DNA of 64,000 nucleotides. Origin: Heterostelium multicystogenum (Eukaryota > Evosea > Eumycetozoa > Acytosteliales > Acytosteliaceae). Location of the stretch: NCBI GenBank assembly GCA_003667245.1, contig RCNN01000055.1, positions 1 to 64,000 on the forward strand, in the 5' to 3' direction. A model generated the notes under the pieces. It was not told where the DNA came from. It did not search any database and was given only the letters and a program-made list of their open reading frames with translations. The position numbers and the translations under genes were made by a program. Below are positions 18,001-28,917 of this stretch, in pieces. Each line of letters begins with the position of its first letter. Positions within the stretch are counted from its first letter, which is position 1.

Positions 18001-19768
18001 GTCAAATCAATACCCTGTACATTCCACAACCTTCCTCCTATCCAATCAATGCTCAGTTCACAATCAACACTCCGACTCAAAACATCGATGTCAGCAAGGT
18101 AGTTAATGAAATTTCATACACCCTCCAATTCAATTCCACAGGCATCAGCTATCAAGGTGAATCTGCCAAACTCTTTATTATAGAAAACGATTCTTATGAC
18201 TCAATCGAAACACTTTTACCAGCTCCAACAATAGATGGTGAACAGTATACCTATAATGATGTTTTTGTATTGCCTTATGGTTGGGGTCTCAGAGGTGTCT
18301 CCATATCGGCATGGGGCTTCATTGACCTCAATCGAAATGCATTTGGATTCGACAATTTGAAATCAATGTTAAAGTTACAATCAATACCACCTCCATTATT
18401 TCATCTGCAGTGATCGATTTGCAAAGAAACATCATCAAATTACAAGGAACCAGTCTATTCTATTCCACTTATAAATTCCAAGGTGTCCCAATCACACCAA
18501 TCTTTGAGAACAGAGACACTATTTATTTTGATCTACAAGGTATCAAATATAATACTGATGTATTTAATTACCTGGAATTAAACAATCAACAAATTAAATT
18601 AACTCCAATATGTAAGTAATATATATAATATTGATCAATCAATAAAATACAATACTAATAACTTATATTATCCAAAGATTGTCCAATGAATTGTAGTGGA
18701 AATGGAGTCTGTGGAGGAAATCAATGTGCTTGTAATCCTGGATTCACAGGATCCGATTGTTCTATTAGTACTTCATTTACTTGCAAGCAGAATTGTACGA
18801 ATAGAGGTATCTGTGTTGACCAGCTTTGCCAATGCAATACAGGTTACTCTGGTGCTTCATGCGAGATTGATAACACTCAAACTAAAATTGATATGAAGTT
18901 GACAGAGGTTGCCGCTCAAACTACTTTGACCAACTTTAACATTACAACACTGAATTCCAGTCAAACTCTTTCAGACCAATCACGTTCAACCTCCTACAAC
19001 ATCTCAATTCATTCGATTAACGAAAGAAATTCCGTCGATGATTTGGTTGTCAGTTTGGATTTGAAGTGGCAACTGGTATCCAGCTCAGAGAATTCAACGC
19101 TCTACAGTTTGGTCAACGTACCAAGCTCATCGAATATCACAGTTCGAATCGACAAGTATATGGAGGGAGGTTCAACAGTCTGGGCCAATCAAACCATGAA
19201 ATTCCCTGCCGCAACCATTAAATATACAGTAAACATCACAGGCTATCAGATGCAAGGACCTCTCAACTATATGGAAGTGGTATTCTCGACGGTATCATAT
19301 GGTGAGTGTTCGGTGGTGCAGGATGAGCAGATTTCATGGGGTGCATCATCACTCGATGATATGCATTACTTTGTGATTCCACAACACCAGATGCAATGCT
19401 ATGGTCGTTTCCCCAACAGCTTGATCGTCGATGGCAGAATAACAACCACCTCGAACAAGATCATACAGAAATCGGAGCCAGTTTTAATTGCCTCACGAAT
19501 TCCATATTTCGAAAACCATGCCATTATCGACCCAGATTTCAGTGTTCTTGTCAAATATGACCAAGAGAACCAAGGTGACGGTGGATGTGGATCGTCATCA
19601 TCATCCAAGAGAAAACCATATGTAATTCCATTGATAGTTGTAGGATGTGTTATATTTGCCACCATAGCTATAGTATTGGCTGTAGTATTACTTAAAAAGA
19701 ACATGTACATTAGAGAGAAATTGGCTTTAATCAAATCTAAATCAATTAGAATGAATAAACGAACTTAA
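15090..19768 (+). CDS. ComC-like EGF-domain transmembrane surface protein
   Basis: Type I membrane protein of the large dictyostelid EGF family that includes ComC, which acts in cell-cell communication and development. The ATG at 15090 opens a signal peptide. A long Ser/Thr/Asn-rich beta-type ectodomain with many N-glycosylation sequons follows. Two EGF repeats lie at about 18680-18870 (CSGNGVCGGNQCACNPG and CTNRGICVDQLCQCNTG). The C-terminus has a ~23-residue membrane segment (about 19618-19690) and a short basic tail. Introns: 15173-15261, 16785-16863, about 17640-17703 and 18612-18677, all GT-AG and frame-preserving. One-base shifts break the frame near 15690, 15890, 16000, 17455 and 18365. 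Ectodomain continuity across the breaks suggests sequence errors rather than death of the gene. It is divergent from the Cry-lectin gene. Ligand unknown. Confidence 0.8.
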
Positions 19769-21149
19769 TCATTTTTTACTTTAATTCATTCTTGAAATCA
19801 ACGTTTCATTATTATATTATGACAAACTTCTAATTCCATTTTTTAAAAGTGGAATGGAACCTATGTGTAGTCCCTTCCATTTATTTTATTATATTCCCAA
19901 TTTTATATATCTCAAGACCATGATTTCAATTATTCATCTTGAATAATATGACAGGACTAGACAGTTCGATTGATTGGGTTTGGTCTTAGTAGTTTCATCT
20001 TTCCAGTAGATATTCAATTAGGGTGAGACTATTCTTTTTTGGACTCTCCATCATTCAGTCTAAGTTAGTTTCAAACTATCTCAACTATCAAGCATAACAA
20101 CCTACACAACAGTTGTAGAACAGTTTGTGGAGGATATTTGGATCATGATGTCCAGCTAGCTGATATGTATTATTTTTCTGAGATACCATCCTTAAGTACT
20201 TGAATGAAGTTAGTGGGGCACGGTTACTATGTATTTTGGTAACCATACTCAATGGACCCATGGTTATTTTGTTTGGGGAGGTTTATAGAATGGTGTGTCA
20301 ACTGTTCTGTTAAAATAAACAATTGAAATTTCACTAACACCAAAAAAGATATTTTAATTTTGATTTGATTGGGCTGCAAACATTTGCACAAACCACAAAT
20401 TAATTTCAATGCTAGATTTGGTATGAAATTTAAATTAAAAAATTAATTAAAACCACATTAGCCTTTTTCAATCAAATTAAAATAAAATTTAAAGCAGGTA
20501 AGCAAGCGCAACTACATTACATTCAATCAATCATCAACAATTCCTCCATTCATCAATCAATCAATTAATCAATCTTAGATACTTTTGTTGGTGAGTGTTT
20601 GTTTTGTTTTGTTTTTTGAAAACTAAATTGAATTGAACTGAACTTACTTTACAACAACGCAAGCTAGGATATAGTTTTAGTTTGATTAGATTTGTGGGTA
20701 TGTTTATGCTATTAAATATAATAAATAAAATAGTGTAAAATAAATTAATTCACACCAGTCCAATCAAGTGTTATTGAGTAGTTGATTTTAATTGTATTTT
20801 TAACATGTAATGGATGAATCAAAGTGGGAGGGGTAGTGTTGAGTTAGATGAATAGATACTTTCTGTGGTTTCTCTTCACATTCATTCACCTCCATTAATG
20901 AATTTGCTATTACAAATTAAAATTAATTGCATTGATATTCTATTCCTATATTAATTTAAATTTCTTTTGCTCTATTTAAATTGAACCAAACTGGAAATAG
21001 GGAGGAAATTAAAATCATTTCTTTAAAAATTACTTTCAAACAAATAAATACTACTTATATAGATACATATATATATAATAATATTATTCAATCAATTATA
21101 CCTTTTTAATTTATATTATAATATTTATTCCCTAAATTTAAACTAAACA
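19769..21149. other. Intergenic region
   Basis: About 1.4 kb. A hairpin with ATTCCATTTTT/AAAAGTGGAAT arms (about 19836-19858) lies just after the ComC-like stop and may be a 3'-end element. A less AT-rich patch at 20000-20260 includes a GGTTAC/GTAACC hairpin (about 20222-20244) and a ~40-codon plus-strand open segment of unclear meaning. The last 400 bases are AT-rich upstream sequence of the small gene at 21150. Confidence 0.5.
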
Positions 21150-21542
21150 ATGGCTCCACGTCGTTTTGATGCTTCAGTAAGTATACTATAGTATATAGCC
21201 ATCGCTCTGTTAATAATACAGTTTAAATATTAATAATTAATATTTTAAATACTTATAGTTAGTTCCACTCTATGTAATCCTTGGAACAGCTGCTGCTTTT
21301 ACAGTTGGATTTGGTGTAAGAACCATGTCTACTCACAATGATTTAAGGTAAATATTGCCATATTGAATGAGGCCAATTGATTGCTCATATTCTTACAAAT
21401 TATTTTTATTCTTTAAAATAACAGTTTAACAAGAAAGACTCAAATGTTGTTCATTAATAATGATGCACCAAAGCTTGTTCCCCCAGGTACCTCAGCTGGA
21501 TTCTACAGTAAGATTCACAACGGATCATACCTCAAAGATTAA
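21150..21542 (+). CDS. NDUFA4/B12D-like small mitochondrial inner-membrane protein (three exons)
   Basis: Found by splicing: exons 21150-21176, 21259-21347 and 21425-21542, with introns 21177-21258 (GTAAGT...ATAG) and 21348-21424 (GTAAAT...ACAG). The product is about 77 residues. It has a short basic start, one membrane segment (VPLYVILGTAAAFTVGFGV) and a hydrophilic tail. The LVPLYVILGT stretch matches the LIPLFVFIGT stretch of NDUFA4/MLRQ and B12D-like proteins, which sit in the mitochondrial inner membrane with cytochrome oxidase or complex I. Length and topology fit the family. No frame breaks. It is convergent with dolichol kinase (180 bp between stops). Family call is moderate because only the membrane block is recognisable. 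Confidence 0.7.
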
Positions 21543-21722
21543 ACAGTCCAATCCACTCTTTTTTTTGAATAGGAGATGTGATATGATATGTACAGTGTAA
21601 ATGTTTGTAAGAGTATAAAACAAAATATAATAAAATATATATGTAAACAATATATTTATTTATTAGAATGGGTTATTATTATACATTTATTTGATCAATC
21701 CATCGATTAATAGTAGGTCTGA

Positions 21723-23614
21723 TCAACAGTTTAATAAAGAAAAGAATACAATCGGTAGTACTATGTTATCGATTTGCGTTGTTGAAGCCTCAAGTATTCC
21801 ACTGAAGAAAGAGGCAATTAACAGCTTAACGATCATCACAAATGTAATGCCTGGCTGCATCGCCAGCAGAATGATTAAGCCACAAATAAATGTCGATGCA
21901 ATACCACCAAGTGTTCCTTCCACTGACTTTGATGTGCCAAACCATTTGGTGGATCCATACTTGATGCCGACAAGCGATGCAACACTGTCACCGACTCCGA
22001 TGGTTAGAACACCGGAGAGCGCAGAGAGTGGATGCAGAGTGTAGCCAGTGGTTGCAAAAGTGTTGTTTCCAAAGATAAAGCATGCTAATGCTGGTATTGC
22101 GCAGCCTAGCAGCAGGTAGATGTGCGTCAGTGTGATGATACCAGAGTCACGCGAATCGATGAATGCGTTCATGTAGCTGCTGATCTGCAGTGCCAATGGA
22201 GGAATGCGGCCATACTTGATCAGCTCAAGCAATATCAATGCGCTGATTGCAATTACAAAGCTAAGTGACATGAATTCCAACTGCAGTACAATGCCAGGAA
22301 CAAACATGACGATTGCCAAGAGATGGAAGTATTTTCTGATCACTATGTTGGGTATGCCATGGGTCGATGTAGCCGATGGGCTGAAGAATACAATGGTAAG
22401 AACAAGCAACACTACCCAGTAGGCAATGAGAAGCAGTCTTGAAGGACTGGAGAGTAGGTAGTTGAGCAACCATATGAATATGTTCTGTCCATTCAACACA
22501 GAGAGAGTGGGCATCAATAGGAGAAGAACAATTGATACCGAAGCAATGTAGAATAGTATCACTGCTTTGGAGGTTAGGGATTGTCCGTGATAAGGTTGTC
22601 TAACGGCCTCGACCATTGGCGATGTAATGGCAATGATCAAGAGTGTGCCCAATACCAACACAAATATAGTATTCATTATGACTTGATTGTCATAGTTGAT
22701 TCCACTTACATTGTCGACCACGCCTATGGAACCTACCAAGCCGTTGTTTATCAAATACCAAAATGCTTCTACCAAGAAGCCACCAAATAACTGTGCAACA
22801 ATCGATGCTTCACCAACTGTAAAGCTATCGCTAAATGTAAGTAGAAGACCTCTGGTGCCAACAAACTGCAGAAACAGATAGACTAGCAGGTAGCAAACAA
22901 GCTGATATCCTGTATTTGAACCGTGTAAGTTAGCCATGCAAGAAGAGATATCTCTTGGCTACATAACATACCAAAGAAGTGGTTGTAGATTACGAATAGC
23001 AGGACAGTGATAAGTATTGGGTAGAGCAGTCTTCTGCTCTTGACGATATTGAGTAGCAGTGCAGTCGAGGAGATGAGCGAGGCAAAACAGAAGTCGCTCA
23101 ATTGAGACGATGGTACTTGGGTTGGTCGATGGGTTTGAGGTGGGGATGGAGTGGTGAATGGATGAATAGAGCAGCGGGAGAAGTACCAGTGCGATTGCAG
23201 TCCCATGTCCACTCGGTGTTTGCTGTCGTTGCTGAGCAGCTGACGCGAGTGGCGCAGCAAGTCCGTTGAGAGAGTGGCAGCGGACTGCTTGCTAAACTGC
23301 AAGACGGTCGCCGCAACGACAGTGAGCAGCACCTCGATGTGTAGGAACGATTCAAACAGCGACGGATAGCGGGCCAGTGAGGAACGTCTGCTACGATCTA
23401 CATCGGATCCAATTGTCATCCAAACCCTGGAGAACACACACACACAACAAGTAATGATAACAATCGATTCAACCCATCCTCTTCTCTTATTCTTATCACT
23501 TCCAATATTTATTTCATCAATAATACTTCTCTTCAAGCCACTTTTATCTGCTGGAGAAGTACTGTTGTCAGCTTGATCTGTGTGTCTATTTTGTTGTTGC
23601 TTTTGTCTCAACAT
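21723..23614 (-). CDS. Dolichol kinase (Sec59/DOLK type)
   Basis: Phosphorylates dolichol with CTP in the ER membrane, supplying dolichyl phosphate for N-glycosylation, O-mannosylation and GPI anchors. Exon 1 (23614-22972) carries a hydrophilic start and several membrane helices. A 62-nt intron (22971-22910, GTATGT...ACAG) joins it in frame to exon 2 (22909-21723). Exon 2 holds the family signature: IRKYFHLLAIVMFVPG, then LTIGVGDSVASLVGIKYG followed by the KSVEGTLGG CTP-binding region near the C-terminus. About a dozen hydrophobic helices fit the polytopic family. The start was chosen at the ATG at 23612-23614, since the codons just upstream are not ATG. No frame breaks seen. Confidence 0.9.
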
Positions 23615-24483
23615 GGCCACCTGTCAATTGTATTTGTAATCCAATCAATAACAACAACAACAAAAACAACAATAACAAATAAACAACAGAAGCAGCAATA
23701 CAACACTTGAACTAGTTCCGACACAGGTGCATTAATATGTTCAATTAAACAATTCTATCATTTTTGCCAATCCTCCATTTTTAATTTTTAACAACCAACA
23801 TATAGGAAGTTCAAACTCCCAATAACTAATCATCATTACATCAAGTTTCTATCTTAATATTTATCTGTTTTATTTTTATAATAACTAATATCTAATATTA
23901 TGTTACTAAGCTAATTGACATTTCTCAAGAATGTATAAAGAATGAAGTAGTTCTCTGGAGACAAACTCAACACAACAACAACAACAACAACAATAACAAC
24001 ACACAACAATACCCAACAACAATAACAATTGCAATATCTTGTTAAAATGAGAACTCCCACCAGTCTTTGTTTAAACACAAGTTAGTCACTAAATTAAACG
24101 CCAATGGAGGGAATCAGTATAAACAATCTTAATAAATTCACAAGAATGAATCAATAAAGTTATAAAATATTGTTTTATTTTTTTGTTTTTTGTTTTTTGT
24201 ATTTTTGTATTTCAAACTACAAACATCGTTTTTTTATAAAAATCAAATTGAATTGAAATCATATCATATCATATCATATCGTATATTGTGATAAAATACA
24301 TACACATAGATAGATAGATAAAGTTATATAAACTTAATTAAGTTAAAGTTATATAATTTAGTTTTTTAAAAACCAAAACATAATTATCATATCATATCTT
24401 TATCTCAACTGTTCTGTGTATATTTAAACATAGAATAGAATTAGAATCAGTATAGTCGTAATATAGTATAGTATAGTATAGAA
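23615..24483. promoter_or_regulatory. Divergent spacer between dolichol kinase and ABCF genes
   Basis: About 0.87 kb containing both promoters. It has CAA-repeat tracts near 23650 and 23970, T-rich runs at 24176-24235, an ATATC tandem (about 24257-24280) and an AGTAT tandem (about 24462-24480) just before the ABCF start. No coding signal. Confidence 0.5.
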
Positions 24484-25537
24484 ATGCCTCCAAAAGGAAA
24501 GAAAGGAAAGGGACAACAGTTCAATGATTCAGATGATGATATCGTTGATAATATCCCACAGCCTGAAAAGAAGGCTGGAAAACAACAACCACCAAAGAAA
24601 GGTGGAAAGAAAGGTAGAGGTGATGACTCTGAAGAGGAGGACGTTCCAATTCCTCAGCCAGTAAAGAAAGGTGGAAATAAGAATGATAACAAGAAGGCTG
24701 GAAAAGGAAAGCACCAAGACGAAGATGATGATGAAGTAGAGGACAACATTCCACAGCCAGCCAAGAAAGGTGGAAACAAGAATGATAATAAGAAGTCCGG
24801 TAAAGGAAAGCAACAAGATGATGACGAAGATGAGGATATCCCTCAGCCAGTCAAGAAAGGTGGAAAGAATGACAAGAAGAAAGGTGGCAAGCATCAAGAA
24901 GATGATGAAGATGAAGAGGAAGACATCCCACAACCAGTCAAGAAGGGTGGAAAGAATGATAAGAAGAAGGCAGGAAAAGGAAGACAGCAATTAGAGGAAG
25001 AAGAGGACGAAGAAGAAGATATTCCACAACCAGTCAAGAAAGGTGGAAAGAACGATAAAAAGAAAGCTGGAAAAGGAAAGCATCAAGAAGAAGAGGAGGA
25101 GGAAGAGGAAGAGGAAGATATCCCACAACCAGTCAAGAAAGGTGGAAAGAAAGACAAGAAGAAGACCGCTAAAGTAGAAGAGGAAGAAGAGGAAGAGGAA
25201 GAAGACATCCCACAACCAGTCAAGAAGGGTGGAAAGAATGATAAGAAGAAGGCAGGAAAAGGAAAGCATCAAGAAGAAGAGGAAGATGAAGAGGAAGATA
25301 TCCCACAACCCGTCAAGAAAGGTGGAAAGAAAGACAAGAAAAAGTCTGTTAAGGTAGAGGAAGAAGAAGAAGAGGAAGAAGACATCCCACAACCAGTCAA
25401 GAAAGGTGGAAAGAAGAAGAGTGGAAAGAGCAAGCACCAAGAAGAAGATGAAGAAGAGGAAGAAGAAATCAGCTCTAAAATGTCAAATCTCTCAGTAAAG
25501 AATAAGAAAAAATCTTCAAAGTCAAAGAATAAGCATC

Positions 25538-25568
<31 letters not shown>

Positions 25569-27547
25569 GCAGCAAGAAGAAGAAGAAGAGGAAGAGGAGG
25601 AAGAAGAAAAGCCAAAACAAATGACCCTTGCTGAAGCAAAGGCAGCTAAGCTCGCTAAGAAACAAGCCAAACTCGAAGCAAAGAAAGAGAAGGCAAAGAA
25701 GAAGAGAGAAGCCGAAGAAGGAGATGCATTCGAGGAAATGAAAAAGAACAAGGAAGTTGAGATTGACTATGACAATGTTGATATTGATGATGTTCCAGGA
25801 CGTGATCCACCCTCCTATGTCCATTTGAAGTCAGGTGCCAGTGCCCGTTCCAAGATTGGAAATGACATTAAGATTGACAACTTGACACTCTCTGTTCCAG
25901 GAAAGATACTTCTTCAAAATGCAAGCTTGACCTTGGCTTATGGACACAAGTATGGTTTCGTCGGACGTAATGGTATTGGAAAGTCTGCACTTGTCAAGAA
26001 GATTGCTGCACGTGACGAAATCACAATTGCCCCACATCTTCGTGTTCTCTACGTAGAGCAAGAAGTTACTGGAGATGATAATCCACCATTAGTATGTGTC
26101 ATGAAGGCAGATACTGAAAGAGAATGGTTGCTCCAAGAGGAGAAGATTTTACAGAAACTCGATCTCGAACAGCCAGACTGGCCATATAACCCAAGAGAAA
26201 AGAGAAATTACACACTCCGTGATATCTACGACCGTCTCAAGGAAATTGAAGCCGATAAGGCTGTAACAAGGTAAGTTAAGTATAAGATAAAATTCAAACT
26301 TAGGTAAATTGACACAGGTTTTATTTCACAGAGCATCTGCTATCTTGGTTGGTCTTGGTTTCACAATGGAAGAGATTTCAACTAAACCATCTAAAGATTA
26401 TTCTGGTGGTTGGAGAATGAGAATTGCTTTGGCCAGAGCATTGTTCTGTAAACCAGAGGTATTGTTGCTTGACGAGCCATCTAATCATTTGGATTTGCAC
26501 GCTTGCGTTTGGTTGGAAAAGTATTTGTATGCATGGGACAAGACACTCTTGGTCGTATCTCACGAAGCTACTTTCTTGAATGAGGTAGTCGACAACATTA
26601 TCCATATTCACGACCAACGTTTAGATCAATATCGTGGTAACTACGATGCTTTTGTCAAGCAACGTGATGTAGCTTTGCGTACTATCGATAAGCAAATTGA
26701 CAAACAACAGAGAAAATTAAAGAAAGAAAAGGAGTTTATCAGCAAGAACAAGAACAACACCAACGCCAAGCAAGCTTCTCAACGTCAAAAGAAGATTGAA
26801 AAGGTCGAGATTATTCAAGCAGAGAAAGAAGACAAGTCACTCGTTGTCAGCTTCCCACAGCCCGAGCATCTCACTCCACCATTGTTGCGTTTCCACAATG
26901 TATCATTTGGTTATCCAGGTCGTCCAATCATGTTCAGAGACCTCGATATTGGTATTGATATGGATCGTAAGATTGCCCTTGTCGGTATGAATGGTGTTGG
27001 TAAGTCCACTCTTATCAAGCTGTTGGCTGGTGAGTTGGAAGCCACAGAAGGTTATGTTGAGCGTTCCAGAAAGTGCAGAGTTGCTCGTTTCTCACAACAT
27101 TTCGTCGACCAATTGAACACAGATCAAACCCCAATTGAATACTTCCAAGAGAAGTTCAACAACCCACCAATCCAAGAAATTCGTAACCATCTTGGACGTT
27201 TCGGTATCACCAGCAGTCTTCCACTTCACAAGATCACCACTTTGTCTGGAGGTCAAAAGTCTCGTGTCATTCTTGCAGAAATTGCTTGGTCACATCCACA
27301 CATCCTCTTGTTGGACGAGCCAACCAATCATTTGGATATCGATGCTATTGAAGCACTTGCAGACGGTATCAATGAATTTGAAGGTGGTGTTGTACTCATT
27401 TCTCACAACCAACATCTTATCACACTCGTCGCCAATGAAATCTGGGTTGTCAAGAAGGACGGTACCGTCACACTCTATGACGGTGATTTCTTAGACTACA
27501 AAGAAGAAATTTCTAGAGAACTTGATGAAATGATTATTCGTAGTTAA
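24484..27547 (+). CDS. ABCF-type ATPase (translation-associated ABC protein) with acidic/basic repeat tail
   Basis: Soluble twin-cassette ABC ATPase of the F subfamily (ABCF1/Gcn20/Arb1 relatives), which act on ribosomes rather than in membranes. Exons 24484-26270 and 26332-27547 with a 61-nt intron give about 1000 residues. The first ~330 residues are about ten imperfect copies of a unit with IPQPVKKGGK, separated by E/D runs and K runs; then another E-rich stretch. Cassette 1 has Walker A GRNGIGKSA, signature SGGWRMRIALARA and Walker B LLLDEPSNHLDL. The intron falls between Walker A and signature. Cassette 2 has GMNGVGKST, LSGGQKSRV and LLLDEPTNHLDI. The usual linker lies between. The second residue after Walker A Lys in cassette 1 is Ala rather than Thr/Ser, though Ser precedes it. 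Exact orthologue among dictyostelid ABCF1-4 not assigned. Confidence 0.93.
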
Positions 27548-27726
27548 ATTATAACAAAAGATAATAATAATAATTTAAAATAAAAATATAGTTTTGGAAA
27601 TACCCAGAGTTTTAAAATTATTGTGGAAATCTTGTTTTAAAATATAATATAGTCAATCGAAAACAGATTACAAGTATATTGTTTGTTAAATATTATCTAT
27701 ATTTTTTGACTAGTTTTATTGGTTTA

Positions 27727-28917
27727 TTACCAATGACTGCTCGAGAAACATTCACTCGGTAATGGTTCTTTAAATAGTATATCGTTAACGTCATAGTTGT
27801 ATTTCTTCTTTACGGCAGGAATTAACTCGCAAACGATTCTGAGACAGTCCCATTGCTGTTCATCGAGGTGTGGTCCGTCCCATGTGGATGTTGGGTGGTT
27901 AATATGAATGATGAATACGTTTGGTAGAACTACGAAGCGATAGCCTGATACTGCCATTGTGAAAACGTGGGAGTTCTTGTCGAAACCATATCCCTTGAAT
28001 CTCTCATCAAAGAGTTCTGTGTTTGATCTGTTGAATATCAAGTATGGCTCGTAGATCCAGCTGTATTTGACTTCGTATGGTGTGAGTGTTTTGTACCATT
28101 GGTTGTAGTCGGTTGGTGAGTGACACTTTGGACACACATTCAAGTTTGATGGATTCACGAGATTACGCTCAACCATTTCGACTAGTGTTGGCTTGTCATT
28201 TGGGAGGATACGTGGGTCCTGTGAGCTGGAGAATGAAGGTACAATGTACGCTATTTTTTCTTCTTCGCCAGTGTTTTCCAAGTATTTCAGAAGATGATCG
28301 TGCATTCCGTATGGTGGAATAAAGTCGGCATCCATCACCAATACAAAATCAGTGCGTGCATTTCTGATGGAAAGATTTCGCAGATTGTTCACTGGATAAC
28401 GGGTTCTATTTGCATACAATATATGAAAATCGACAAATTTAGAGAGGATTGGGTTGTTCGCTATTATCTCGTCGAGCTGAGGCAACTCAGTCTCGGGATC
28501 ACGAACGAATATCGACGTTGAAATTGGTGCTTTCCAGCGATCGGCCATCAAAATGATACGATCGACACGATTGACGGTGGCCTGTGTGACGATAGACACC
28601 TTAAAGCGAGGATCGCTTGACTTTGTAGCTTTATAATAAAATACATCGGTCTTGAACTCTTTCGTCAGACCTTCGTAAAAATCTTTGCCTGGCACACGTT
28701 GCCAGTGGCGCTCGGCCAATGTCAACTCCTTCTTCAGTGAATTACTCTTTTTTACATCGACATCGTTCTGCTGTAGCTGTACTCTCTGTTGTCCCAACTG
28801 TATATTGCTAGGCTGACTTGGATAAAACATAAAAATGCAAAAAAACACAAATATAAATATGACTAAAGAAAATTGCAAATATCTATTATTTAATCTTATT
28901 GCTGTAGTTCGTTTCAT
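27727..28917 (-). CDS. Golgi type II glycosyltransferase, GT49/LARGE-like (Gnt family)
   Basis: 396-residue intact frame. A short cytoplasmic basic start is followed by one membrane anchor (about residues 13-32) and a lumenal catalytic domain. The metal-binding DxD is Asp196-Ala-Asp198 in FVLVMDADFIPP, and the preceding pattern (VNNLRNLSIRNARTDF) is typical of the GT49 fold shared with B4GAT1/LARGE-C and the dictyostelid gnt genes. The C-terminal half has GYGFDKNSHV and HINHPTS. It presumably adds GlcNAc or glucuronate to surface glycans; donor and acceptor cannot be read from sequence. Convergent with the ABCF gene (about 180 bp apart). Confidence 0.85.
   Translation of the reverse strand: MKRTTAIRLNNRYLQFSLVIFIFVFFCIFMFYPSQPSNIQLGQQRVQLQQNDVDVKKSNSLKKELTLAERHWQRVPGKDFYEGLTKEFKTDVFYYKATKSSDPRFKVSIVTQATVNRVDRIILMADRWKAPISTSIFVRDPETELPQLDEIIANNPILSKFVDFHILYANRTRYPVNNLRNLSIRNARTDFVLVMDADFIPPYGMHDHLLKYLENTGEEEKIAYIVPSFSSSQDPRILPNDKPTLVEMVERNLVNPSNLNVCPKCHSPTDYNQWYKTLTPYEVKYSWIYEPYLIFNRSNTELFDERFKGYGFDKNSHVFTMAVSGYRFVVLPNVFIIHINHPTSTWDGPHLDEQQWDCLRIVCELIPAVKKKYNYDVNDILFKEPLPSECFSSSHW

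Noticed and set aside
24521..25824. Long antisense Leu/Phe-rich frames opposite the ABCF repeats
   Set aside because: Antisense shadow of Lys/Glu codons; the sense strand has a complete ABCF gene.
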